Below are positions 24,641 to 33,111 of a stretch of 64,000 nucleotides of DNA, one piece after another. The translations under genes were made by a program, and so were the position numbers. Where the stretch lies: the NCBI GenBank assembly GCA_035504235.1, contig DATJSH010000085.1, positions 7,995-71,994 on the forward strand. The letters are read 5' to 3'. This stretch comes from DATARH01 sp035504235 (GTDB lineage: Bacteria > Pseudomonadota > Alphaproteobacteria > ATCC43930 > CGMCC-115725). The notes under the pieces are model-generated. The model was not told where the DNA came from and made no database searches. It saw nothing but the letters and a program-made list of their open reading frames with translations. Position 1 is the stretch's first letter. Each line of letters starts with the position of its first letter.

Positions 24641-26223
24641 GCGGCCTCTTCGCGCTCGCCGGTTTTGCGCTGCTCGCGCTCAAGCGGCTCCTGACCTATC
24701 TCCATCTTTTTCAGCAAGAGGAATACGATAACCGGCGCTTTCTCGCATGGGTCGCAAAGAGTCGCGCCTTCGACCGCCGGTTGTCTGTTGCTTTTCTTGC
24801 CGTATGGCTGATGCAGCTTGTGCTGCACGGGGTTCCGGATTGGGCATTTGGTGCGCTTGCCGGCGTAGCTGCGGCAGCGATCGCCGCGTTCGAGCCCGAC
24901 CCGCGCAAGACCGCCAAGAAGCGGCTGACGATGACTGCGCGCGCCATGCGTATCTATCTTGTCGCGCTGGGCCTCTTGGCGCTTGTCGGTGTCGCCGCGG
25001 CATTGCTGACCGGCCCGATTGTCTTATGGATCGTACCGGTGCAGTTGGTGCCGCTGGCGCTTGTCGCCGGCAATCTGCTGCTCGCGCCGGTCGAGGCAAG
25101 GACGCAGCACCGCTATTGGGACGAGGCGCAGGCGACCCTGCGCCGCATCGACCCGATGGTCATCGCCATCACCGGCTCCTATGGTAAGACCTCGGTCAAG
25201 CACATCCTCGGCCACGTGCTCGAAACCGCGGCGCCGACGCTGATCACCCCCGGCAGCGTCAACACCGCGATGGGCATCGCGCGGGTGATCCGCGAGCAGC
25301 TGCAACCGCATCAGCGCTTTTTTGTCGTCGAGATGGGCGCCTACGGGCCGGGCTCGATCCGCCGGCTCTGCGAGTTGACGCCGCCGAAAATGGGCATCGT
25401 CACCGCGATCGGCATGGCGCATTACGAGCGCTTCAAATCGCTGGAGACCGTTGCCGAGGCCAAGTTCGAGCTTGCCGAAGCGACGGCCGTGCAAGGCGGT
25501 ACGGTGATCGCCGCCGCCGACGTGCTGGAATTTGCCGCGCCGCAGCGTTTCGCGGCAGCGCATCCCGACATTTTCCTGACGGTGGGCGCCCCCGACAATG
25601 CCGCAGTCGCCGTCACCGCGATGCGCCAGGACATCGACGGCATTGCGGTCCGCGTGACCTGGCGAGACCAGCAATACGAGCTGCGCGCGCCGCTCTTCGG
25701 ACTGCAGCAGGGCAAGAACGTGGCGCTCGCCTTTGCCGCCGCCTGTACGCTCGGCCTCCCGCCGGAAGATGTCGTCGCCAGCCTGCGGTCGACACCACAG
25801 ATCGCGCACCGGCTCGAGGTGAAGCGCGAGCGGAACGGCGCGACCTTGATCGACGACGCCTACAACTCCAACCCGGTGGGTTTTGCCGCGGCGCTCGACG
25901 TGCTCGATTTGCTGCGCGGGGCGGAGGGCCGGCGCATCCTCGTGACCCCCGGCATGGTCGAACTCGGCGCAGCGCACGATGACGAGCACCGCCGTATCGG
26001 CCGGCTCGCCGCCGCACATGTCGATGTGCTGGTCGCGGTGGCGCCGCACCGCGTCGCACCGCTCGCCGAGGCTTTCAAGGAGACCGCCCCCGCGGCCGAG
26101 GTCGTCTCCTGCCCCGGTTTTGCCGAGGCGCAGGCGTGGATGGCGCGCAACATCGCGCCGGGCGACGTGGTGCTGCTAGAGAACGACCTGCCCGACCTCT
26201 TGGAGCAAAAGCTTCGCCTTTAG
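24637..26223 (+). CDS. Membrane-anchored MurF-like Mur ligase
   Basis: 528 residues. The first ~170 residues contain hydrophobic segments near 2-20, 50-83, 104-123 and 126-150. The UDP-MurNAc-binding N-domain of normal MurF is missing. The central ATPase follows: ITGSYGKTS (P-loop, residues ~178-186), VVEMGAYGPGSI, and GIVTAIGMAHYERF. The C-terminal ligase domain has RLEVKRERNGATLIDDAYNSNP, the counterpart of the MurF D-S/A-YN-A/SNP motif. It should form an amide bond between a carrier-bound peptide and an amino acid or dipeptide at the inner membrane face. It is coupled by ATGA to the hydrolase and near a Ddl-like gene that could supply a dipeptide. It is not in a dcw cluster, so it is unlikely to be the housekeeping murF. 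Confidence 0.88.
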   Translation: MSGLFALAGFALLALKRLLTYLHLFQQEEYDNRRFLAWVAKSRAFDRRLSVAFLAVWLMQLVLHGVPDWAFGALAGVAAAAIAAFEPDPRKTAKKRLTMTARAMRIYLVALGLLALVGVAAALLTGPIVLWIVPVQLVPLALVAGNLLLAPVEARTQHRYWDEAQATLRRIDPMVIAITGSYGKTSVKHILGHVLETAAPTLITPGSVNTAMGIARVIREQLQPHQRFFVVEMGAYGPGSIRRLCELTPPKMGIVTAIGMAHYERFKSLETVAEAKFELAEATAVQGGTVIAAADVLEFAAPQRFAAAHPDIFLTVGAPDNAAVAVTAMRQDIDGIAVRVTWRDQQYELRAPLFGLQQGKNVALAFAAACTLGLPPEDVVASLRSTPQIAHRLEVKRERNGATLIDDAYNSNPVGFAAALDVLDLLRGAEGRRILVTPGMVELGAAHDDEHRRIGRLAAAHVDVLVAVAPHRVAPLAEAFKETAPAAEVVSCPGFAEAQAWMARNIAPGDVVLLENDLPDLLEQKLRL

Positions 26224-27065
26224 GCTTTAACCGCCTTGGCGATCAATACCGTGCCCGGCAGGCGCATCCCGGCGCGAGTCAGGTAGGGCGCGTAGGCGGC
26301 CGCAGTTTCAGCGACGATCGCCTGGCGCACGCTTTCGGGCGCCTGCTTTTCTTCCATCAGCCGCCAGGCAGGGCCGAACATGGCGGCGTGCTCTGCCTCG
26401 CTTTTTGCGGTCAGGCCGATGATCTTGAACCCTTGCGGCGCGATGTCGATCTCGGCGAACCCGGCCTTGACGAGGATGTCGCGCAAATAGGCGGGGTCAC
26501 GAAACGCCATAGGCCCGGGCGCGTGGGGGTCGACCGACGCAGGTTCGCCGAGATGCTTCGCCGCGATGTCGAACGGGATCTTCCAGTGTGCGTTCTCCGC
26601 CATCGATGCCCAGACCGCCATGCAAAGCCGCCCGCCGCGCCGCAACCCCGCGAACAGGTTGGTGAAGGCGGCGACCGGGTCGGCGAAGAACATCACGCCG
26701 AAGCGCGAGATCAGCAGGTCGAAGCTGTCAGCCGGAAAGCGCTGCGCCTGCGCATCGGCCCGGATCAGCGCGATGTTCGACACGCCGGCTTTGGCGATGT
26801 TCTCGCGCGCCTGGTCGAGCATCGGCTCGGAAATGTCGATGCCGGTGACGTGGCCGCTGGGTGCCACCGCCTGGGCGAACGGAATCGCCGTCGCGCCGGT
26901 GCCGCAGCCGATGTCGAGCACCCGCTCGCCGGGTTGCGGCGCCGCCGCGCGTTGCAAGAGGTGCGCGGCCTCGATATTGCGCGCTTCCTGAAGCCCCGCG
27001 CGGGCGACCCAGCGCGGCCCAGCGACCTTGTTCCAGTATTCTCCCATCGCCGCGTTGTCGGGCAT
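26220..27065 (-). CDS. Class I SAM-dependent methyltransferase (UbiE/Methyltransf_11-like)
   Basis: 281 residues. VLDIGCGTGATAIPFA is motif I, TGIDISEPMLDQAREN motif II, and RADAQAQRFPADSFDLLISRFGVMFFADP covers motifs III-IV. The layout is like cytoplasmic small-molecule methyltransferases acting on quinones, sterols or polyketides. The C-terminal 100 residues form the variable substrate region. It ends by sharing TTAG (26220-26223) with the opposite stop of the Mur ligase. It is downstream of the CoA-transferase on the same strand, 62 nt away across a small hairpin. The substrate is unknown. Confidence 0.9.
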   Translation of the reverse strand: MPDNAAMGEYWNKVAGPRWVARAGLQEARNIEAAHLLQRAAAPQPGERVLDIGCGTGATAIPFAQAVAPSGHVTGIDISEPMLDQARENIAKAGVSNIALIRADAQAQRFPADSFDLLISRFGVMFFADPVAAFTNLFAGLRRGGRLCMAVWASMAENAHWKIPFDIAAKHLGEPASVDPHAPGPMAFRDPAYLRDILVKAGFAEIDIAPQGFKIIGLTAKSEAEHAAMFGPAWRLMEEKQAPESVRQAIVAETAAAYAPYLTRAGMRLPGTVLIAKAVKA

Positions 27066-27089
27066 CGGTGCCTCCCTCGCCTCTCATCC

Positions 27090-27111
27090 GCCTCTCCCGA
27101 AATGCGGAGAG
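27090..27111 (-). terminator. Small hairpin between CoA-transferase and methyltransferase genes
   Basis: CCTCTCC (27090-27096) pairs with GGAGAGG (27105-27111) around an 8-nt loop, 17 nt after the CoA-transferase stop on the minus strand. It is not followed by a T-run, so it would be at most a weak terminator or processing hairpin. Confidence 0.25.
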
Positions 27112-27127
27112 GGGAGAGCAGTCACGG

Positions 27128-28369
27128 CTACTTGCCGAGCACGCCGTCGGCTTTGAGACCGTCGATCTCGCCGGCGCTCATGCCGAGCCAGCCCTGCAGC
27201 ACCTCGCCGGTATGCTGGCCGAGCAGCGGTGATGGCTTGACCTTGGCCGGCGAGCCGTCAAAGCGCACCGGCCAGGCCGGCATCTTGACCGTGCCGGTCG
27301 TGGGATGCTCGAAGGTCTGCATGATGCCGCGCTCGGCGAGCGACGGGTCGGCCATCAATTCGGCGGTGTCGAACACCGCGCCGGCCGGCACCCCCGCCTC
27401 GCCGATCAGCTTCATCGCCTCATCCTTGCCGTGCTCGCGGGTCCAGGCGGAGATGATCTCGTCGACCTCGGCGGCGCGCTGGCTGCGCGCGTTCTGTGTG
27501 TCGTAGCGCTCGTCGCCCGCCAAATCCTCGCGACCGATGACGCGCAACAGGCGCTGCCAATGTTCGGGGTTGGCGCGGCTGCAGAACACATACACATAGT
27601 CGTTCGGCCCGCCCGGCTTGCACGGGTAGAGCGCCGAGGGCACGAGCCCGCCGGGCTGTGACTTGGCGCTGCCACCGCGCGGCGGCGCTTTGCCCGATGC
27701 CTGGGTGCGCGAGAAGGGCACGCGCATGTAGTGGATCATCGCGTCCTGCATCGCGACCTGGAGCCGGCGGCCCTGGCCGGTCTTGGCCCGCTTGTAAAGC
27801 GCACCCAGAATGCTGATCGCCATCAGCATCCCGGTGCCGGTGTCGCCGAAGCTGGGGCCGGGCTTGACCGGCGCCTGCCCGGCCTCGCCGGTGACGCTGG
27901 TCGGGCCGCCCGCCGCCTGCGCGATCATGTCGAAGGCAAGGTTCTTCTCATACGGGCTGCCGGTGCCGAAGCCCTTGACCTGGCAGTAGATGATGCCGGG
28001 GTTGATGTTCTTGACCTCGTCATAGCCGAGGCCGAGCCGCTCGATCGTGCCGGGCGCCATGTTCTCGATCGTGACGTCGGCCTTGGCGAGCAACGCCTTG
28101 ACGATTTCGAGGCCGCGCGGCGATTTGAGGTCGACCGTCAGCGATTTCTTGTTGGCGTTGAACTGGTGGAAATACCACGGGTCCTTGTCGGGCGCGCCGG
28201 GTCCTTGCAGGCGGCGCCCGGGGTCGCCGGTCAGCGGGTTCTCGATCTTGACGACCTCGGCGCCGAGCCAGGCCAGCGATTCGGTGCAGGACGGCCCCGC
28301 CTCGAACTGGGTGAAATCGACGATTTTGATGCCTTCGAGGCAATCGATCTCAACGCCGAGATTCGCCAT
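27128..28369 (-). CDS. CoA-transferase family III (CaiB/BaiF)
   Basis: 413 residues from ATG 28369, with GGGGGGA 7 nt upstream. A longer frame to 28426 lacks support. The N-terminal IKIVDFTQFEAGPSCTESLAWLGAEVVKIENP is the family opening. The catalytic aspartate expected by comparison with formyl-CoA transferase is Asp176 in SFGDTGTGM. The C-terminal PAWPVRFDGSPAKVKPSPLLGQHTGEVL is also typical. It moves CoA between carboxylic acids such as formate/oxalate, carnitine derivatives, succinate or aromatic acids. The neighbours (methyltransferase, amidohydrolase) do not fix the substrate. Confidence 0.93.
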   Translation of the reverse strand: MANLGVEIDCLEGIKIVDFTQFEAGPSCTESLAWLGAEVVKIENPLTGDPGRRLQGPGAPDKDPWYFHQFNANKKSLTVDLKSPRGLEIVKALLAKADVTIENMAPGTIERLGLGYDEVKNINPGIIYCQVKGFGTGSPYEKNLAFDMIAQAAGGPTSVTGEAGQAPVKPGPSFGDTGTGMLMAISILGALYKRAKTGQGRRLQVAMQDAMIHYMRVPFSRTQASGKAPPRGGSAKSQPGGLVPSALYPCKPGGPNDYVYVFCSRANPEHWQRLLRVIGREDLAGDERYDTQNARSQRAAEVDEIISAWTREHGKDEAMKLIGEAGVPAGAVFDTAELMADPSLAERGIMQTFEHPTTGTVKMPAWPVRFDGSPAKVKPSPLLGQHTGEVLQGWLGMSAGEIDGLKADGVLGK

Positions 28370-28530
28370 GTCAAATCCCCCCGGAAAGTTGCGTACACAG
28401 TAGCGCTCCTCTCGGCGAGGCGCCATTTTGAATTGGCTTCACGGCGAGAGCCGGGGGCCGCTCACCCAAGTTCTCGGGCGCTGAAAACTGGGATCCGGCT
28501 TCGCCGGGACCCTTAAGAGGGCTTGAAGAA

Positions 28531-29712
28531 CTATCCCGTCAGCCGGTCCAGCCGCTTTTCGACGAGCTTGACGAAAAGGCTCGAGCCGAAGGGCAGCGCC
28601 GCGTCGTTGAAGTCGTAACCCGGGTTGTGCACCTCGCAGGCGCCTTCTCCGTCAACGTCGCCATTGCCGATTTGGATATAGGCGCCGGGGACCACGCGCA
28701 ACATCCAGGCAAAATCTTCCGACGCCATGGTTGGCGTCATCGAGCGGTTGATGTTCTCCTCGCCGACGACGTCAGCCGCGCAATCGAGGATGAATTGCGT
28801 CTCGTCCGTATGGTTCATCAGCACCGGGAACAGCAGGCGGAAATCGAGTTCGGCCTTGGCGCCAAACCCGGCCGCGACGCTCTCGGCGATATGGCGCATC
28901 CGCTCTTCGACGAGTGTCATCACCTGGTCGCTGAAGCACCGCACGGTGCCGCCCAAAACCGCCTTGTCGGGAATCACGTTGTAGGCCTGGCCGGCATGGA
29001 AGCGGGTGATGCTCACCACCGCGGTCTCGACCGGCCGCACGTTGCGCGAAACGATCGTTTGCAAGGCCGAAGCGATGGCGGAGCCGACAACCACCGGATC
29101 GACACCGGATTCGGGACGCGCCCCGTGCGAGCCGACGCCCGTGATGTCGATGTCGAAATAGGCACCGCTTGCCATCATCGCGCCGGACCGCGTCTGGAAC
29201 TTGCCGACCGCCAGTCCCGGCCGGTTGTGCATGCCGAAGAGCACATCGCACGGGAAGCGCTCGAACAGCCCGTCGTCGAGCATTGCCGACGCGCCGCCGA
29301 GCCCCTCCTCGGCCGGCTGAAAGATGAAATGCACCGTGCCGTCAAAATTGCGCGTCTGCGACAGGTACCGCGCCGCGCCGAGAAGCATCGTCGTGTGCCC
29401 GTCATGGCCGCAGGCATGCATCTTGCCGTTATGGGTGGAGCGATGGCCGAAGGTGTTGGCTTCGAGGATGGGTAAGCAGTCCATGTCGGCGCGCAAGCCG
29501 ATCGAGCGCGGCGAATTGCCCACCTGCAGCCGGCCGACGAGCCCAGTCTTGCCGATGCCGCGGGTCACCTCGATGCCGAATTGTTCCAGCTTCGCCGCGA
29601 CCAGGTCGGCGGTCCGCGTTTCCTCGAAGCCGAGCTCGGGATGCGCGTGGATGTCGCGCCGCCAGGCGGTCATGTCGTTGTGGTAGGCGGTGATGGCGTC
29701 AAGCGGCGGCAT
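28531..29712 (-). CDS. M20-family amidohydrolase (hippurate hydrolase/N-acyl amino acid deacylase type)
   Basis: 393 residues from ATG 29712 with GAGGGA 6 nt upstream. The frame continues upstream, but that part is antisense to the TauE gene. Metal-binding motifs are present: HACGHDGHTT, PAEEGLGGA, FGMHNRPG, and the C-terminal NPGYDFNDAALPFG. SHGARPESGVDPV marks the dimerisation domain boundary. It hydrolyses N-acyl amino acids or similar amides in the cytoplasm. It lies 20 nt downstream of a TauE/SafE permease gene on the same strand, which suggests joint uptake or export and hydrolysis of one compound class. Confidence 0.93.
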   Translation of the reverse strand: MPPLDAITAYHNDMTAWRRDIHAHPELGFEETRTADLVAAKLEQFGIEVTRGIGKTGLVGRLQVGNSPRSIGLRADMDCLPILEANTFGHRSTHNGKMHACGHDGHTTMLLGAARYLSQTRNFDGTVHFIFQPAEEGLGGASAMLDDGLFERFPCDVLFGMHNRPGLAVGKFQTRSGAMMASGAYFDIDITGVGSHGARPESGVDPVVVGSAIASALQTIVSRNVRPVETAVVSITRFHAGQAYNVIPDKAVLGGTVRCFSDQVMTLVEERMRHIAESVAAGFGAKAELDFRLLFPVLMNHTDETQFILDCAADVVGEENINRSMTPTMASEDFAWMLRVVPGAYIQIGNGDVDGEGACEVHNPGYDFNDAALPFGSSLFVKLVEKRLDRLTG

Positions 29713-29732
29713 GAAATTTCCCTCAATTTTAT

Positions 29733-30488
29733 TCAGTTTAGCGCAGCGTGCGCGGCCAGCGCGAGCGTATAGAGCCCGGTCGCACCGAGCACGATGAGCG
29801 CCAGCGCCCCGGCGGCGGCCTCGCCCATCCTGTCGCCGACCCGCAGCCCGAGGCGGCCGCCGACCCAGACAAAGGGCAAAAGGCTCAGTGCGATCAGCCA
29901 ATCGCGCGCCGGCACGCCGATGAAAATCGCATTCGCTGTCAGCGTCGCGGCGTAGATCAACGCGAAGAAGCCGATCAGTGTGGCGCGCACCGAGCGCATC
30001 GGCGCGCCACCCAGCATCAGGTAGATCAGCACCGGCGGGCCGGCCATGCCGACGAGGCCGGTGGCGACCCCGGCGACCGCGCCGACCGCGAAGTCGCCGC
30101 GCGGCCCGGTCGCGATGCAATGCGTGATCCCGCGATAGCGCAACCACGCCAGCACGATCGCAAAGCCGGTGACAATGGTGCCGGCGACCGTCCCGACGAT
30201 CGTCGGGTTCGCATGATGGAAGGCGATAATGCCGAGCGGCAAAGCCACAAGGCTGCCGACCGTCAGGCGGCGCAGCAGACCGCGATCGGCCGAGCGATAA
30301 AGCCCCGGCATCACAAACAGCGACACCGCAAGGCTGATAATGACAATGATCGGAACCGCCTCGGCTGGGGGCGACAGCAGCAGAAAAAAAGGCACCGCCA
30401 GCACCGCGAAGCCGAACCCGTTGGTCGCCTGCAGCAGGGAAGCGGCAAAACACGTCACCACGAGCCCGGCCCAATTCGTCCAATCCAC
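29733..30488 (-). CDS. Sulfite exporter TauE/SafE family permease
   Basis: 251 residues when started at the GTG at 30488, giving the usual eight-helix size. The longer ATG frame from 30662 adds a non-hydrophobic stretch that overlaps the TPP-enzyme promoter. The first repeat reads LLQATNGFGFAVLAVPFFLLL. The second repeat contains GVATGLVGMAGPPVLIYLML, the two-fold repeated motif of the family. Members move organosulfonates, sulfite, sulfoacetate or other organic anions. The start codon is the main uncertainty; SD support is weak. It is first in an operon with the M20 amidohydrolase. Confidence 0.85.
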   Translation of the reverse strand: MDWTNWAGLVVTCFAASLLQATNGFGFAVLAVPFFLLLSPPAEAVPIIVIISLAVSLFVMPGLYRSADRGLLRRLTVGSLVALPLGIIAFHHANPTIVGTVAGTIVTGFAIVLAWLRYRGITHCIATGPRGDFAVGAVAGVATGLVGMAGPPVLIYLMLGGAPMRSVRATLIGFFALIYAATLTANAIFIGVPARDWLIALSLLPFVWVGGRLGLRVGDRMGEAAAGALALIVLGATGLYTLALAAHAALN

Positions 30489-30685
30489 CGTCAGCCTGCG
30501 CCTCGCGTGCGAGCTTCTAAAGCGGTTCCGTAGGAGCGCGTCGTTATAGTCCAATGCTCCCAGGGCGTCTTGTGCACAAGGGCCGGACGGCATGGCAGCG
30601 CCTCGTAAATTCGGACGTGACGCCGCGGCCCGGCAGTAGCAAGCTTCCCACAAACCCAACAAAAGAAGACGGGAGGAGAGGCCCC

Positions 30686-32425
30686 ATGACCATCGAGCGG
30701 ATGCTGAAGGAAGAGACGCCGTCGCGCGTCCTGGTGGCGCGGGTCTTGGCCGAAGCCGGCATCGAATATGTCTTTGGCATCTCCGGCGGGCATACCGGGC
30801 GCATCATCTCGGGCCTCGCGCAGGTGCAGAACCAGGTGCGCATGGTGACGGTGCGCGAGGAATCGCTCGCCGGCGTCATGGCAGAGGTGTATGGGCGCCT
30901 CACGCGGCGGCCCGGCGTGATGATCGGGCAGGGGCCGTGGGTGCTCGGCAACGGGCTGATCGGCACGCTCGAGGCGTATCTCTCGTCGTCGCCGATGGTG
31001 CTGCTGACCGATTTCTCCGATGCGCCGCATTTCCACCTGCACGCGCCCTATCAGCAGGCGACCGGCGATTACGGCAGCTGGGACGCGCGTCGTGCGTTTG
31101 GCGGCGTCACCAAGCAGGTGATGCAGGCGCACGAGCCGCTCGAAGCGGTTCAGGCGACGCAGCTCGCGATCAAGCACGCGCTTTCGGGGCAGATGGGACC
31201 GGTGGCGATCCTCTTCAGCCACGACTCATTGGCCGGCACGATCACCCCCGACCAGCCGCCGCCGCTCTACCCGACACGCTTCTACCTGCCGCCCGATCCG
31301 CCGCCGATCGACGTGGCGCAAATCGACCAGGCGGCCGAGCGCATCCTCGCCGCGCGAAGGCCGATCATCATCGCCGGCAACGGCGTGCGCATCTCGCAGG
31401 CCTATGAGGAATTGCAGCAGATCGCCGAGACGCTCGGCCTCCCGGTCGGCACCACGGCGGCCGGCAAGGGCACCTTTCCCGAGACGCATCCGCTCGCGCT
31501 CGGTGTGTTCGGCACGTTCGGCACGCCGGCGGCCAATGCCTGCATCGGCGAAGCCGACCTCGTGCTGGTGCTCGGCTCCAAGCTCTCGCCCAGCGACACC
31601 GCCTGGGCCAATGGCAAGCTGCTCGATCCGACCCGGCAATCCTTCATCCAGGTCGATATCGAGCCGCGCAACGCGTCATGGACCATTCCGGCCGAGCAGG
31701 TCGTGCTCGGCGACGTCAAGGTGTTCCTCGGCCAATTGCACGAGGCGTTGCGCACCAAGGCGGGGCATCGCCGCGAGGAAGCCGAGAAGCGTGTTGCGGC
31801 GCACCGCGCCGCGCACGGCTATTTCAACACCCCGGCCTATGACAGCGACGACAAGCCGATCCTGCCGCAGCGGGTGATCGGCGAATTGATGAAGAACCTG
31901 CCGGAAAACGCGATCGTCACCTGCGATGCCGGCGAGAACCGCATCCTGATGACGCATTTCTACCAGACCAAGATGGCCGGTGGCTTCCTGCAGGCGGCGG
32001 GGTCGGGGCCGATGGGGTTCGGCATCCCGGCGGCACTGGCGGCAAAACTGGTGCATCCCGACCGGCCGGTCGTCGCGGTGTGCGGCGATGGCGGGTTCGC
32101 GATGACGATGAACGGCATGATGACCGCCCTCGAACACGACATCTCGATCATCACGGTGGTGTTCAACAACAACGCGCTCGGCTGGGTGCTACATGGCGGG
32201 GGACCGTTTGCCGCCGAGTTCAACGATTTCGACCACGCCGCGATCGCCCGGGCAATGGGCTGCAAGGGCATCCGCGTCGAGGCGGCGAACGACCTGACCC
32301 CGGCGCTGCAAGAGGCGCTCGCCGGGCGGGTGCCGACCGTGATCGACGTGCGCACCTCGCTCAAGACGTCGTTCGCCGACGTCACCTCGGCGCTGGCGAA
32401 CGAGGCGTCGCCGCGGCGGCGGTAG
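30686..32425 (+). CDS. Thiamine-pyrophosphate enzyme (acetolactate synthase-like)
   Basis: 579 residues from ATG 30686, which has GGGAGGAGAGG just upstream. Its PYR domain carries the activating Glu in VTVREESLAGVMAE. The middle domain has PIIIAGNGVRISQAYEELQ. The PP domain has the TPP/Mg motif GDGGFAMTMNGMMTALEHD ending at FNNN. This is the common POX/ALS layout. The cofactor-binding GSGPMGFGIPAALAAK precedes it. Candidate activities are benzoylformate decarboxylase-, acetolactate synthase- or oxalyl-CoA decarboxylase-like. Without the small regulatory subunit gene nearby it is probably not the housekeeping IlvB. It is read divergently from the TauE operon. Confidence 0.92.
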   Translation: MTIERMLKEETPSRVLVARVLAEAGIEYVFGISGGHTGRIISGLAQVQNQVRMVTVREESLAGVMAEVYGRLTRRPGVMIGQGPWVLGNGLIGTLEAYLSSSPMVLLTDFSDAPHFHLHAPYQQATGDYGSWDARRAFGGVTKQVMQAHEPLEAVQATQLAIKHALSGQMGPVAILFSHDSLAGTITPDQPPPLYPTRFYLPPDPPPIDVAQIDQAAERILAARRPIIIAGNGVRISQAYEELQQIAETLGLPVGTTAAGKGTFPETHPLALGVFGTFGTPAANACIGEADLVLVLGSKLSPSDTAWANGKLLDPTRQSFIQVDIEPRNASWTIPAEQVVLGDVKVFLGQLHEALRTKAGHRREEAEKRVAAHRAAHGYFNTPAYDSDDKPILPQRVIGELMKNLPENAIVTCDAGENRILMTHFYQTKMAGGFLQAAGSGPMGFGIPAALAAKLVHPDRPVVAVCGDGGFAMTMNGMMTALEHDISIITVVFNNNALGWVLHGGGPFAAEFNDFDHAAIARAMGCKGIRVEAANDLTPALQEALAGRVPTVIDVRTSLKTSFADVTSALANEASPRRR

Positions 32426-32965
32426 TCAGCAGCTTCCGCCGCCGAACCCGCGGCGCAGCGCGGTGTAGGCGGCGGGCTCGGTCGTCGCGCTCCAGAAGCA
32501 CGAGAATTTGGGGTCGCCGCGCAGTTCGTGGTCGGCGAAGGCCAGCTGGGTGTCGAGCTGCGGGCAGCCGGGATAGCCGGCGAATTTTTGCAGCTGCTCG
32601 AGCCGCGCGCTGCTCCACTGGAAGAGGTAGTGATATCCACCCGGCCCGGCGGCGCAGGCACGGAACCCACTTTCGGTGCGGGCGTGCTCGACCATCGCCT
32701 GTATCTGGAAATCCTGGTAGCCGTGCTTGTGCAGCCAGTCGACGATCTCGGCATGCGCCGCTTCCGGAGTCGGCGCAGATGTTGGTTGCGGCGCCGGTTG
32801 CGTCGAAAAAACCGAAAGAAACGGCGCTGGTTGCGGCGGCATTGGCCCCGGCACCGCTGACCCCGGCACCGGCAATTTCAGCCCTTCGAAGACCGAACAC
32901 GCCGACATCGACAGCATGATGGAAAGCCACGCGACGATCGCAGCGCCGTTTCGAACCCCCCTCAT
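32426..32965 (-). CDS. Lipoprotein with phage-tail-lysozyme-like domain
   Basis: 179 residues. The N-terminus AAIVAWLSIMLSMSAC is a lipoprotein signal with Cys at about 23. A Pro-rich linker of about 45 residues follows. The C-terminal domain runs from EIVDWLHKHGYQDFQIQAMVEHARTESGF to FADHELRGDPKF. It resembles the lysozyme-like fold of the phage tail lysozyme family: a glutamate early in the helix (ARTESGF) and YLFQWS corresponding to the conserved G-L-x-Q-W stretch. It may be an envelope-bound peptidoglycan hydrolase or a degenerate relative. Its stop directly abuts the TPP-enzyme stop (32425/32426). The family assignment rests on pattern memory. Confidence 0.6.
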   Translation of the reverse strand: MRGVRNGAAIVAWLSIMLSMSACSVFEGLKLPVPGSAVPGPMPPQPAPFLSVFSTQPAPQPTSAPTPEAAHAEIVDWLHKHGYQDFQIQAMVEHARTESGFRACAAGPGGYHYLFQWSSARLEQLQKFAGYPGCPQLDTQLAFADHELRGDPKFSCFWSATTEPAAYTALRRGFGGGSC

Positions 32966-33111
32966 GGGGCCGGGAGGCTAGTGCACAAGACGCGCAATCG
33001 CAACCCGTTGGCGTCCGCGGCCGAGATTGTCCCAGAGGTTACGGTTGACCGAAACGTAAGCCTTGCTAACTTTTGCCGGCGGATTTCGAGCGCCCGTTTG
33101 AGGAGCGAGCC

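Noticed and set aside
29713..30483. Upstream extension of the M20 amidohydrolase frame
   Set aside because: It runs in another frame through the TauE gene, is Arg-rich, and the ATG at 29712 has a good ribosome-binding site.
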